From the NCBI RefSeq assembly GCF_900129195.1, contig NZ_FQUY01000011.1, forward strand, positions 27,545 to 91,544: a stretch of 64,000 nt of DNA, in the 5' to 3' direction. Source of the DNA: Desulforamulus putei DSM 12395. Its GTDB lineage: Bacteria > Bacillota > Desulfotomaculia > Desulfotomaculales > Desulfotomaculaceae. Shown here in pieces: positions 20,701 through 28,830 of this stretch. The position numbers and the translations under genes were made by a program. Each line of letters begins with the position of its first letter. Positions within the stretch are counted from its first letter, which is position 1. The notes beneath the pieces were generated by a model. The model ran no database searches. It was not told where the DNA came from and worked only from the letters and a program-made list of their open reading frames with translations.

Positions 20701-21413
20701 TTCATCCGTCCGGGGGTATTTATGCTCTTGCCGGTCTGAATGCACAGCAAAACATCCTGAATGTCAGCATGTTCCCGTCTTAAATAATGGACGTCATTGG
20801 TGGCCACCAGTGGGATGTTTAATTCCCTGGCGATCTTCAAGAGTTCCCGGTTGACCGTCCTTTGTTCCTGATACCCGTGGTCCTGCAGTTCCAGGTAATA
20901 ACGGTCAGGCCCGAAAATGTCCAGATAGTCCCGGGCTGCCTGGCGGGCCTTATCCGGCTGGCCGTTTAAAATTTTATCCGCCACTTCCCCCGCCAGGCAG
21001 CCGCTCAAGGCGATCAGGCCGTCCTGGTAACGGGCCAGCAGTTCCTTATCAACTCTCGGCTTATAGTAAAACCCTTCGGTATAGCCAAGGGAGACCAGTT
21101 TCAACAGGTTTTTGTATCCCCTTTGATTTTCCGCCAGCAAAACCAGGTGGCTGGGCTGGTCATCCAGCTTGGGTGTCCGGTCTGTTCGCCGGCGGGGCGC
21201 CACGTAGACTTCACAGCCCAGGATGGGCTTAACCCCTTCTTTATGGCAGGCTTTATAAAAATCAATCACCCCGTACATGCAGCCGTGGTCAGTAATGGCC
21301 AGGGCGTTCATGCCGCTTTCCCTGGCCTGCCTGGCCACCTGGCTGATGCGGGTTGCCCCGTCCAGCAAACTGTATTCAGTGTGTAGATGAAGGTGAACAA
21401 ATTGATTTTCCAG
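17763..21413 (-). CDS. dnaE: DNA polymerase III alpha subunit DnaE
   Basis: 1216 residues. PHP domain (FVHLHLHTEYSLLDGA, ITDHGCMYG), polymerase palm with catalytic PDIDIDFDYERR, GRGSAAGS, helix-hairpin-helix region, and C-terminal OB domain (MVSTIKRITSRKGEPM). The first in-frame ATG/GTG/TTG is the TTG at 21368, but that would cut the PHP metal motif HLHTEYS. The only suitable upstream codon before an in-frame TGA (21422-21420) is CTG at 21413, exactly 7 bases after AAGGGGTG. A CTG start is therefore proposed. In Gram-positives DnaE usually works beside PolC in lagging-strand synthesis. Confidence 0.95.
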   Translation of the reverse strand: MENQFVHLHLHTEYSLLDGATRISQVARQARESGMNALAITDHGCMYGVIDFYKACHKEGVKPILGCEVYVAPRRRTDRTPKLDDQPSHLVLLAENQRGYKNLLKLVSLGYTEGFYYKPRVDKELLARYQDGLIALSGCLAGEVADKILNGQPDKARQAARDYLDIFGPDRYYLELQDHGYQEQRTVNRELLKIARELNIPLVATNDVHYLRREHADIQDVLLCIQTGKSINTPGRMKFESREMYLKSPHEMNLLFGEIPEALRNTVRIAERCQVEIEFGKLHLPYFTVPDGYTPAGYLQEKCLAGAVKRYGHCSGPVWERLEYELKVIGQMGYDEYFLIVWDFIRYARERGIAVGPGRGSAAGSMVAYVLEITNIDPLKYGLLFERFLNPERISMPDIDIDFDYERRGEVIEYIVQKYGADRVAQIITFGTMAARAAIRDVGRALDMPYGDVDRVAKLVPMELNMTIEKALANSPELKEVYDHDPEVKRLIDTAMELEGMPRHASTHAAGVVIAREPLVEYLPLNKTSDGLVTTQFPMTTVEELGLLKMDLLGLRNLTVIGEAVNLIEQIRGRQLDINNIPLDDQATFEMLTRGEGIGVFQLESSGMRSILKELKPNAFEDIVALVALYRPGPLGSGMVEDFIQRKHGQTRVDYFHPDLEPILRETYGVILYQEQVMMIARVMAGYTLGQADSLRKAMGKKIPQMMAMHRQWFVNGTTTDEKGNPLKNPIPGAVARGYDRQLAEKMFDLMEYFAGYGFNKSHSAAYALVSYQTAYLKANYPAEYMTALLTSVRDNTDKVVLYIEECRRMGIQVLPPDINHSRENFTAMEGSIRFGLAAVKNVGWGAVQAIIQAREKGGPFTSFSDFCSRVDNRLANRRVLESLVKAGALDAFGHRAQLLAGLDTGLEYAARVQRDREQGQVNLFDLMPELPEQAAELQLPEVPRLSPKQQLEFEKEALGLYISGHPLSEFSWILEALEVQRVVDLPEIPDGRPLLLAGMVSTIKRITSRKGEPMAFVNLEDLTGNCEVVVFPEVYRRYGKTLDPKGPLLLKGRVNNNGEETKVLAEEMIPIDNIGCQLWLKFNERDAEAFKELETLLTRHPGNTPVYLFNPDNKKAFRLENRLWVSLNTELKTALTGLLGKDNIKLRSNLPGRAPVAATGDTRPKDAPSRAVPAVKLEGPAPANQNQRVPSVAPKIPAGSFNPDFYPLPNSLLDL

Positions 21414-21465
21414 CTCAACTCACCCCTTGTGCAGGCTGCTCCTGTTATCCATTTTACCAAAAGAG

Positions 21466-21504
21466 CGTTAAAAAGAGGTATACAGGTAACAACCCGTATA
21501 CCTC
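21466..21504 (-). terminator. Terminator of the DUF2225 gene
   Basis: Minus strand GAGGTATAC, 12-base loop, GTATACCTC, then TTTTTAA. Six bases after the stop codon; separates this gene from dnaE. Confidence 0.85.
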
Positions 21505-21509
21505 GCACC

Positions 21510-22199
21510 CTAACCCTTTTGTTTGATCTCTTCTCGAATGTCCTGCCAGCGGGACCTGGACATGCGGGCGAAGACCGGGTAGCGGTCCACTTCCGGGTGC
21601 TGGGTGACCGCCTGGAACCACTTGACGGCCTCCTTAAGATCTCCGTTGCGGTAGGACAGGTCCCCGATCAAATACATCATACGCAGTTCCTTTTTGAGTT
21701 CGGATGTGGACTCCCTTTCATAGGCTCGCTTTAAAAATTCCAGGGCCCGCTGCAGAGCCTTTGCTTCGTTTTCTTTATGGCCCTGGTACCGGTACAGCCA
21801 CCCTAACCGGAGGTACAGAGATCCCTTGACAGAATCCTTGGCGTTTCTCAGTTCCTGACAGAGGATGGCCAAATTATACGCTTTGATGGCTTGCTCCAGG
21901 GTCCTTAAGCCGGTGTATTGGGATCCTTCGGTATGCCAGCCGGACAGGATGGTGTTGATGGCGGCTTTCTCCGGTTCACTGAGGGGGACGTTTGTCTCCT
22001 TGGTAAATCCGTAACCACAATGCTTGCAGATCATAACATCATAAAAGATAGGATTAATGCTGCTGTAATAAGCGCAAAAATCACTGTCTTGTTTTTTCAC
22101 AGCAATGTATTTAGTTTTTACTTCAGGGTGCAGGAATTCTTGGCCACAGTTAGGGCAGGTCACTCTGATATGAAAGATCATTTCTTCGTTAACTTGCAT
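21510..22199 (-). CDS. DUF2225 family protein with zinc-ribbon and TPR-like helices
   Basis: 229 residues. Two CxxC pairs (CPNCGQEF and CKHCGYG) make a probable zinc ribbon in the first 70 residues. Residues about 105-225 are helical and TPR-like (LYLRLGWLYRYQGHKENEAKALQRA; YLIGDLSYRNGDLKEAVKWFQ). DUF2225 proteins are common in Firmicutes, without assigned function. ATG at 22199. A TGGTATAAT extended -10 element (core 22235-22240) lies upstream on the minus strand. Confidence 0.85.
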   Translation of the reverse strand: MQVNEEMIFHIRVTCPNCGQEFLHPEVKTKYIAVKKQDSDFCAYYSSINPIFYDVMICKHCGYGFTKETNVPLSEPEKAAINTILSGWHTEGSQYTGLRTLEQAIKAYNLAILCQELRNAKDSVKGSLYLRLGWLYRYQGHKENEAKALQRALEFLKRAYERESTSELKKELRMMYLIGDLSYRNGDLKEAVKWFQAVTQHPEVDRYPVFARMSRSRWQDIREEIKQKG

Positions 22200-22291
22200 A
22201 ATCTTACGCTCCCACCAATGAAGTTCTTGACCCTATTATACCAAATCATTATCAGGTGAGGACATTTATTACCGGTAACAAATGCTTAATT

Positions 22292-23093
22292 TTACAGATA
22301 CCTTCTGGCTCCCAAGTACCGGCTGGCAAAAAAACGGTCCTCAAAGGAAGAAACCGTTACACCCTCTTTGGTCCTGGCGTTAATAAACAGGCCATCCCCC
22401 TGGTAAATTCCTACGTGTGAAGGGCCCGGATCAATGGTCGAAAAAAACACCAGGTCGCCGATTGCCAAATCTTCCTTTTCCACCGGAAAACCTGCCTTAA
22501 ACTGATCCTGGGCATCCCTGGGCAGTTGAAAACCATTGACATAATAGGCCATGTACGTTAACCCGGAACAATCGATGCCCCGTGCGGTCATGCCCCCCCA
22601 TCGATAGGGCGCTCCGGCATACAGACCGGCCACCGCCAGAATCTGTTTTTTGTTAATCGGTTGATTGGAACAAACAATTCGGGCATCCTCCCTGTGAACA
22701 AAGGCACTGCCCCCCCCGGGGTAAAGCGACCCGCAGGAACTCTTTTCCTTCTTCCAGTAAAGGCAGCCGGCTGCCCAGAAATAAGGTACAAAACCGGTCT
22801 CCGGTGTTATTGGATTCCATGTGTAAAACGGCCGTTGCCCGCACGATCTGCACAACCTCAGAGTGTGCCGGCCACCGGGGCAAGCAGAACTGATTCACCT
22901 TTGCCCATCCCGGTGAACCGTCCTGGGCCTGCATGTGAAACCAGTCTCCCTCAATGCCCATAATCTGCGCCGGCCACCCCATTAAAAGTTGCGTTACCAG
23001 GGGAATTCCCTCCTCCGGTTGCTCCAGCACATCACTTACGGCCACAGCCGCAACCACGGTGGTGCCGGCTTCAACTTCCCGCAGATCAAGCAT
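22292..23093 (-). pseudogene. SH3-domain NlpC/P60 endopeptidase, frameshifted at a G8 run
   Basis: Two frames together encode one protein of about 266 residues. The first frame (23093 to the break) has an SH3b-like N-terminal region (VVAAVAVSDVLEQP; GWAKVNQFCLP). The second frame has the NlpC/P60 catalytic domain: YAGAPYRWGG, catalytic DCSGLTYMAYYV, GDLVFFS, and SHVGIYQGD with the His. The junction is a run of eight Gs on the minus strand (22717-22710); seven Gs would give a continuous frame reading RVALPRGG then SAFVHRED. It resembles dipeptidyl-peptidase VI cell-wall hydrolases. The shift could be a sequencing error, slippage or a real mutation. ATG at 23093 after AAAGGAG. Confidence 0.82.
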
Positions 23094-23137
23094 GGAATCA
23101 CTCCTTTGCCGGTTTTACCTAAACCATATTCCCCTGT

Positions 23138-23449
23138 TTATTTTACTATGCTTTCCACAGTATAATTTCCAAAATCCGGTTGTCCGTTGAGAAGTTGCAT
23201 CATTTGGAGAAAGCCTTTGGTGGCCCCCGGATCCGTGCTGAGCCTGGTCATAGCGGCCTGCTGGGCCTCCTCGCTTTCCCAAAATGAAATAACCAGAAAC
23301 TTGTTGCTGTTGCCGTTGCACCTGGCCACATAGCCGTGCACCAGACCGGGTTGCTTGTTTATATAGTCCATATGTTCCCGGATGATTTCCAGTAAAGAAT
23401 CACCCTGACCTTCCTGGGCTTGCAGTTTGCCAAATGTGATGACTTGCAA
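23138..23449 (-). CDS. ABM-domain (dimeric alpha-beta barrel) protein
   Basis: 103 residues matching the antibiotic biosynthesis monooxygenase fold: VITFGKLQAQEGQ, LLEIIREHM, HGYVARCNGNSNKFLVISFWESEEAQQ. Such proteins are small dimeric heme or quinone handling enzymes or stress proteins; no specific substrate can be read. TTG start at 23449 after GGGAGG, 13 bases downstream of bshA, so probably in its transcript. Confidence 0.75.
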   Translation of the reverse strand: MQVITFGKLQAQEGQGDSLLEIIREHMDYINKQPGLVHGYVARCNGNSNKFLVISFWESEEAQQAAMTRLSTDPGATKGFLQMMQLLNGQPDFGNYTVESIVK

Positions 23450-23462
23450 GTTGTTACCTCCC

Positions 23463-24581
23463 CTATTGATTCTCTAAAAGAAATCGGTAAAGTTGTTCAT
23501 ATTTTGCCACCCATTGGTCTGCATTAAACCTGGTGATGGCATGACTTCTGGCCCGGACAGACATTTTTTGCCGCAGGGACCGGTCCTCTAACAGCAGCAA
23601 GGTCAGTCGGGCCATTTCCTCCACCTCGCCCACGCCGGTCAAAAAGCCCACCTTGCCATGTTCAATGACCTCCGGGATGCCCCCTGAGCGGGTGGCCACC
23701 ACAGGCACGCCGCAGGCAAGGGCCTCCAGGGCGGCCAGGCCAAAACTTTCACAGCAGGATGGGAACAGCATGACGTCTGCGGCAGCCAAAATGGGGGCTA
23801 CCGTGTCCTGTTGCCCCAGAAACAGGATATCCTTCGCTAACCCTAAAGATTGGGCCAGCTTTTGCGCCGCGGGCATATCCGGCCCGTCGCCGATCATCAG
23901 CAGCCGGGCCGGCCTCTGTTGACGGACCCGGTGAAATACCTGGATAACATCCGTCACCCGTTTGAGGGGCCGAAAATTGGAGAGGTGAATAAGCAGGGCT
24001 TCATCGCCGGTTGTCATAAGGTTCCTGTCGGCAGCGGCCTCGGGTTTGAACACGTCGGTATCCACAAAATTATAAAGGACGGGCAATTCCTTTGTATAAT
24101 GAAAGGTTTGCCGGGTCTGTTCCGCTAAAAAGGAGGAGACAACCGTGACCGCATCACTGGCTGCCAGACCGTAGCGTGTAATCTCATAGAATTCCTGGTG
24201 CGCTCCCACCAGGGATGTATCGGTACCATGGAGTGTGGTGATAACAGGAATGTGTTTGCCAAAGATTTGCCGGGCCAAATGAGCCCCCAGGGAATGGGGC
24301 ACTGCATAATGGGCATGCAGGACATCCAGTTGATAGCAGCGCAGCACCTCCACTGTTTTGTTCACCTGGGTGAGAAAATAGGGAGGTACTTCAAACAGCG
24401 GGTGATGAAAAGCCGCCACTTCATGGACAAAAATATTGTGCTGGTAGGTGCCCAGGCGAAAGGGGCGCCCCACGGTCACAAAGTGTACCTCATGACCCCG
24501 TTTTGCCAGGAGCTTGCCTAACTCTGAGGCCACCACACCGCTTCCCCCGTAGGTGGAGTGGCATAAGATGCCGATCTTCAC
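23463..24581 (-). CDS. bshA: N-acetyl-alpha-D-glucosaminyl L-malate synthase BshA
   Basis: 372 residues, GT4 glycosyltransferase that joins UDP-GlcNAc and L-malate in the first step of bacillithiol synthesis. Close to Bacillus BshA in its diagnostic motifs: STYGGSGVVASELGK, GRPFRL, VPPYFLTQ, HAHYAVPHSLGAHLA, TTLHGTDTSLVG, LYNFVDTDVF, and PSCCESFGLAALEALACG with the donor-binding Glu. GTG start at 24581 shares GTGA with the bshB1 stop. Pairing with bshB1 supports the assignment over a generic GT4. Confidence 0.9.
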   Translation of the reverse strand: MKIGILCHSTYGGSGVVASELGKLLAKRGHEVHFVTVGRPFRLGTYQHNIFVHEVAAFHHPLFEVPPYFLTQVNKTVEVLRCYQLDVLHAHYAVPHSLGAHLARQIFGKHIPVITTLHGTDTSLVGAHQEFYEITRYGLAASDAVTVVSSFLAEQTRQTFHYTKELPVLYNFVDTDVFKPEAAADRNLMTTGDEALLIHLSNFRPLKRVTDVIQVFHRVRQQRPARLLMIGDGPDMPAAQKLAQSLGLAKDILFLGQQDTVAPILAAADVMLFPSCCESFGLAALEALACGVPVVATRSGGIPEVIEHGKVGFLTGVGEVEEMARLTLLLLEDRSLRQKMSVRARSHAITRFNADQWVAKYEQLYRFLLENQ

Positions 24582-25306
24582 TCCTTCACCCCCAGCAATG
24601 CAAGTGGGTTGTGAATGGCCAGGGGCGATTTGGTGGTAAAACCTTCCCCATACATACAACCGATCAATGAACCAAAATACCGGTCTCTGCTTTCAACGAC
24701 GGACAGTAAACTGCCCGGTCCGGCATTTAAAAAGGTCTCCGTACTGTTCGGGCTTTTCCCGAATTGTGTTTGATGGGCCAAAATGGCCAGTCTTTTCGTG
24801 TGGTAACACTCTGATACATCCACAATAAACTTGGGTTCAACGGCGCCGGAAATATAATAATACCATATTTGTCCGGCCCTGAAGGGAGGCAGCCGGGACC
24901 CGACCCTGGTTAAACCGGAATCAAACCAGGCTTCCTGCACCAGACGGCTGGCATTGACATGGTCCGGGTGCCGGTCCTCCCAGTAGGGACATAATATCAG
25001 TCCGGGCCGGCTTTTCCTGATAACCTCCACCAGCCGCATCAGGTATTCTTTACCGGTGGTAATGCCTCGATCAGGGATAGCCAGGCACTGGCGCCAGGTG
25101 AGACCCAGTACCTCCCCGGCCCGCCGGGCCTCTTCCCGCCTCTCTTCGGCGGTGCCGTTGGTGGCCAGTTCGCCGGCGGTTAAATCAACAATCCCCACCC
25201 TGAGACCTGATTTGATAAGTTTTGCCACAAGGCCCCCGGCACCCACCTCCACATCATCGGGATGGGCGCCGATGGCCATCACATCAACCTTAGATACGTT
25301 AACCAA
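24578..25306 (-). CDS. bshB1: Bacillithiol biosynthesis deacetylase BshB1
   Basis: 242 residues, PIG-L family zinc deacetylase. Metal motif GAHPDDVEVGAGG and HPDH (YWEDRHPDHVNAS). It would remove the acetyl group from GlcNAc-malate made by BshA. The start is uncertain: TTG at 25306 has only AAAGGGG immediately before it, but it gives the family N-terminus. The cysteine-adding enzyme BshC is not in the window. Confidence 0.88.
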   Translation of the reverse strand: MVNVSKVDVMAIGAHPDDVEVGAGGLVAKLIKSGLRVGIVDLTAGELATNGTAEERREEARRAGEVLGLTWRQCLAIPDRGITTGKEYLMRLVEVIRKSRPGLILCPYWEDRHPDHVNASRLVQEAWFDSGLTRVGSRLPPFRAGQIWYYYISGAVEPKFIVDVSECYHTKRLAILAHQTQFGKSPNSTETFLNAGPGSLLSVVESRDRYFGSLIGCMYGEGFTTKSPLAIHNPLALLGVKE

Positions 25307-25362
25307 CCCCTTTGTAGTAGTAATTCGATGGTTGGGAGGAAAATCCTGTTGGCTGTTGATTT

Positions 25363-25390
25363 ATGGCCTTTAGCCTTTAGCCATCAGCCA
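25363..25390. repeat. Intergenic GGC-type heptad repeat, copy 1
   Basis: Runs of GCCTTTAGCC, AGCCATCAGCC type units. Similar runs occur at 11552-11572, 28750-28828, 29481-29636 and 45521-45595. Confidence 0.6.
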
Positions 25391-25421
25391 AACGGAAAAG
25401 GCCGCTACATGAGCAGCCTTT
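25390..25421 (-). terminator. Terminator of the GH57 gene
   Basis: Minus strand AAAGGCTGCT, short loop, AGCGGCCTTTTCC, just after the GH57 stop codon. Confidence 0.7.
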
Positions 25422-25427
25422 GTAAAA

Positions 25428-27041
25428 CTACGAAACCGCTTTCCGGCACTGGCCCTCCCGGGTCCGCCAGGAACGGTAGTCGATGTCCGGGAAGATATTA
25501 TTCTGCCACTCCAGGTAAGAAACAAATCCTTCGTCAATACGGCAGTATTTAATATCATCGTACAGCCTCAGGAAGTTGGCAATATGCTGTTTGGTTCTTT
25601 TGACAGCATAGGGAACCATGGTGCCGGTGGAGATAATGAAAGCCCAGTCGCTGCTTTGAGCCAGCAACAGTTCCCGGCCGGCCTGGTTTAAGGCCCGGCG
25701 CAGGTTGCCCTCCGCCCGGGGGAACAGATCCGCCAGTTCATTCATGCGGTCCGCCGCCATGTGCAGATGCCTGTAAATCCAGTGATTTTTCTCATTCAAC
25801 CAGACCTGATTGTATCCTGCGTTGCCCCAGGTGGAAGGACAGGGTCTGGTCATCTGGTTGCATTTATGCATTTTCAGGTAATCCGACGGGGTTACCATCC
25901 TGAGGGTGCTACTTGTGGCCATCTTGCGAATCAGAAAGTCCAGCCACACGGGGCCCTCAAACCACCAGTGGCCAAAGAGCTCCGCATCATAGGGGGCCAC
26001 GATAATGGGCGGTCGTTCCATGAAGGCAGACAAATACTCCACTTGTTTTTCACGGTTAAACATAAAATTGCCGGCATGAATTTCTGCCTTGTTCCTGGCC
26101 CATTCCGGGTAATAGGGCTGTTTATCCGCCAAATCCACTTTACCGGTAATCCGGTGATATTTCATGCCGGTATGGGTGCGAATGCCGTCGGGATGTATAT
26201 AATTTTTGATGTATTCTTCGTCCAGATCATACCCGATATCACGATAGAATTCCCGGTAATCCGGATCACCGGGATAACCTTCGTCGGCGCTCCAAACCTG
26301 TTTGGAGCTTTCCACGTCCCGCCCAAAGGCCGCCACACCGGAAGGACAGTAAATAGGGGCAAAGACGCCGAAGCGGGGCCGGTGGTAGGCAAACAGCACC
26401 CCATGATTGTCGGTAAAAAAGAATTTTAATCCGTATTCCTTAAGGATTTCATCCACGCCATGGGCATAGCCGCATTCCGGCAGCCAGATGCCGTTGGGAG
26501 CACAGCCAAAGTGCTTTTGATGCAGATTGACTGCCGTCTCTATCTGGGCCCTTACCGCCTGCCTGTTTACCATCATCAGGGGTAAAAAGCCATGGGTGGC
26601 GGCGCAGGTGGTAATTTCCAGGCAGCCAAGGTTTTGCAGCCTTTTAAAGGCCTGCACCAAATTACAGCCGTTCCGGTGAACAAAGATTTCGTAAGCCCGC
26701 TGGAATCTTTCCTTATACATTAAGGCGGCCTGGTGGAAAGGACCGCCGCAGGTTCTGGCCTCTTCCTTGTGGGCCAGCTCAATGAGCTTTTCTAAATGAC
26801 GCACATATCGCTGCTGCATTAAGGGGTCGGTCATCATGGATAAAAGCGGTGGCGAAATGGAAAAGGTGAGCCGGAAAGGGATGTTGTCCCCAACCAGCCT
26901 GTCAAAAACATCAATCAAGGGTATATACGTTTCCGTAACAGCTTCATAAAACCATTTTTCTTCCAGGATTTTTTCGCTTTCCGGGTGCCTTACGTAGGGT
27001 AAATGGGCATGTAAGACAATTGCCAGGTATCCTTTGGCCAA
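25428..27041 (-). CDS. GH57 family 1,4-alpha-glucan branching enzyme
   Basis: 537 residues. Glycoside hydrolase family 57: N-terminal LHAHLPYVRHPE, nucleophile Glu189 in GIWLPECGY, acid/base Asp352 in APYDAELFGHWWFEG, and C-terminal helical domain (WGNAGYNQVWLNEKNHWIY). Length and motifs fit the Thermus/Thermotoga type branching enzyme that makes alpha-1,6 branches in glycogen-like polymer. TTG start after AGGGGGG. It follows the DUF4912 gene by 17 bases; both are typical partners in anaerobes. Alternative: another GH57 amylase activity. Confidence 0.88.
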   Translation of the reverse strand: MAKGYLAIVLHAHLPYVRHPESEKILEEKWFYEAVTETYIPLIDVFDRLVGDNIPFRLTFSISPPLLSMMTDPLMQQRYVRHLEKLIELAHKEEARTCGGPFHQAALMYKERFQRAYEIFVHRNGCNLVQAFKRLQNLGCLEITTCAATHGFLPLMMVNRQAVRAQIETAVNLHQKHFGCAPNGIWLPECGYAHGVDEILKEYGLKFFFTDNHGVLFAYHRPRFGVFAPIYCPSGVAAFGRDVESSKQVWSADEGYPGDPDYREFYRDIGYDLDEEYIKNYIHPDGIRTHTGMKYHRITGKVDLADKQPYYPEWARNKAEIHAGNFMFNREKQVEYLSAFMERPPIIVAPYDAELFGHWWFEGPVWLDFLIRKMATSSTLRMVTPSDYLKMHKCNQMTRPCPSTWGNAGYNQVWLNEKNHWIYRHLHMAADRMNELADLFPRAEGNLRRALNQAGRELLLAQSSDWAFIISTGTMVPYAVKRTKQHIANFLRLYDDIKYCRIDEGFVSYLEWQNNIFPDIDYRSWRTREGQCRKAVS

Positions 27042-27058
27042 GGGATCATCCCCCCTCT

Positions 27059-27775
27059 TTATTGTTTAAACCCCGGCGAACTTATTCCGAGGGGTTTAAT
27101 TGCTCCTGCAAAATCATTTTTACCTGCCAGTGCTTCGGAACCGCTGCCATAGGGGACACGATGCAGCATTTTATAAATCCCTTCAATCCACATCCATTCT
27201 TCATCAATCCTTTGAGACACCGAATCTCTGGGAGTGGTTACCCGGTTGGAGGTGAGCAGTTTGATATATCTTCCGTCAGGCAGGAGACGCCCCAACTCCA
27301 GGAAAAAACTGCGGTCGGGCTGCCCCACTTCGATGAACCAGTTGTCCGCAAAGGGGTCTAAAAATATTTCCTGGTGGCTGTGAGCCGTAAGAGGACTTTC
27401 TTCAGCCAGGCCGGTAATGTCATAGACTCGTAACACCGGGCGGGAAGCGTGCCAGGCCTCCTCACCGTACCGGTGTACAAATTTCTGGTATTTATTGGAG
27501 GATATCTCCCAGTAGGCATAAAGCCAGTGTGGGTCTTTGGCCAAAACCACCAGTCTGTCAACACCATAATGGTGGGGAATAAAAAGATCTTCCGCTTCCC
27601 GTCTAACCGGCTGAGCCGTGGGGGAAATCTCTTCTGCCATTTCCTCCTTGGGCTCTATCCTTGGAATGTCTAACTTTCTGGGAGCTGAGGCCGGTTTCGA
27701 CAATCTTGGCAGCAGCGCCACACCCAGCACAACCAGAGCAGCCGCTCCCAGCAGCCAGAGCCACAAATTGTCCAT
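27059..27775 (-). CDS. DUF4912 protein with N-terminal membrane anchor
   Basis: 238 residues. One N-terminal membrane helix (LWLWLLGAAALVVLGVALL), a proline-rich linker, then a DUF4912 domain from about residue 65 (LVVLAKDPHWLYAYWEIS, RPVLRVYDIT, and DNWFIEVGQPDRSFFLELG), a beta-rich fold resembling carbohydrate-binding immunoglobulin-like domains. Found beside GH57 enzymes in many clostridia, so a role in polysaccharide binding or tethering is inferred. ATG after AGGAGGGG. The 222 bases between it and the divergent CPBP gene hold a TATAAT (27901-27906, plus strand) and no other recognisable feature. Confidence 0.8.
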   Translation of the reverse strand: MDNLWLWLLGAAALVVLGVALLPRLSKPASAPRKLDIPRIEPKEEMAEEISPTAQPVRREAEDLFIPHHYGVDRLVVLAKDPHWLYAYWEISSNKYQKFVHRYGEEAWHASRPVLRVYDITGLAEESPLTAHSHQEIFLDPFADNWFIEVGQPDRSFFLELGRLLPDGRYIKLLTSNRVTTPRDSVSQRIDEEWMWIEGIYKMLHRVPYGSGSEALAGKNDFAGAIKPLGISSPGFKQ

Positions 27776-27997
27776 TTTTTACCCCTCCTAGGAAGATATT
27801 TCAATTGATTTTAGGCGTTTTTTTAAATAAAAAGGAAAAAAATAAGGAAAAGTGAACATAGTTTATGACTTTCCTTAGTATTGCCCAGCATTTTTGCCTT
27901 TATAATGTTTTTTCGATGGTTTCAGAAGCCTGAAGCAAAGCAGTAACAGTCAATCATGGAATAGGCAGGAAAGTTCTCAAGGCAGGGATTCAATAGG

Positions 27998-28672
27998 ATG
28001 GATAGAGACAGAAGTAAAAAACTTTGGGAAATTTCAGATGTCCTCCTGGTTTTTGTTTTACGAGTGATCCTGGTTTACTTCATAAGCAAAGGTCTGCTTC
28101 CTTTATTTCCCGGCATTTCTCCCCGTTTGGTGGAGGTGCTGGATCGGGCTGTCCTGCTGGGGCTTACTCTGTTTTTGGTTTTACATAAGAGTGATTTGCG
28201 GAGTTTGGGAGTTCGTTTTGATGATCCCGGCAGGCAAATACTTTACGGGCTTCTGGGAGGGATATTTTTGTTCCTGCTGGCGGAAGGAACCCAGCGGGCA
28301 ATGATGACCTTACTGGCGGCGGATATTGGTACCAACCCGCTGGTGAAGGCAGCTGCAAGCGCCAAAAGCCCTGCCGACCTGCTATGGCCCATCCTGATTG
28401 GCGGAGTCCTGGTACCCGTAACCGAGGAAACCTACTACCGGGGAATGGCCTTCACCGCCTTTGCCCGCAGGTGGGGGACGGTCCTTGGGTTGCTGGCAAG
28501 CGCACTTTTTTTCTCACTGGCACACCTCAGCGGCCTATGGTTTATCCAAATTGCAGTGGTGGGAGCCGGTCTGGCGATTATTTATGATCTCACCGGTTCT
28601 CTTCTCCCAGGTATCATTGCCCACGGTTTAGTAAACAGCAGCAGGCTGCTGATGGTGTATTGGGGAAGCTGA
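27998..28672 (+). CDS. CPBP family intramembrane glutamic endopeptidase
   Basis: 224 residues, about six to eight membrane helices. The catalytic motifs of the CAAX protease and bacteriocin-processing family are present: EETYYRG (EExxxR), FFSLAHL (FxxxH) and HGLVN (HxxxN). ATG at 27998; ribosome site weak (GGCAGGG). It stands alone between a divergent glucan operon and a repeat. Family roles include prenyl-protein processing, immunity to bacteriocins and regulated proteolysis; none can be assigned here. Confidence 0.88.
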   Translation: MDRDRSKKLWEISDVLLVFVLRVILVYFISKGLLPLFPGISPRLVEVLDRAVLLGLTLFLVLHKSDLRSLGVRFDDPGRQILYGLLGGIFLFLLAEGTQRAMMTLLAADIGTNPLVKAAASAKSPADLLWPILIGGVLVPVTEETYYRGMAFTAFARRWGTVLGLLASALFFSLAHLSGLWFIQIAVVGAGLAIIYDLTGSLLPGIIAHGLVNSSRLLMVYWGS

Positions 28673-28749
28673 AGTGTAGGGTTAGTTTATTTATGGGAAG
28701 ACTGGAAAAACCCCCTAAACTTATGCTATCATCACTATGTAATTTAAAT

Positions 28750-28828
28750 AGCCTTCAGCCATCGGCCATCAGCCCTCGCCTATAGGAAAAACAAAAAGCT
28801 GAAGGCTGAAGGCCGACGGCTGATGGCC
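28750..28828. repeat. Inverted heptad repeat element, copy 2 (hairpin)
   Basis: Left arm made of GCCTTCAGCCATCGGCC type units and right arm of GCTGAAGGCTGAAGGCCGACGGC type units, complementary over most of their length, with a loop containing AAAACAAAAAGC. It lies between the convergent CPBP and LysO genes and can act as terminator. Confidence 0.75.
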
Positions 28829-28830
28829 CC

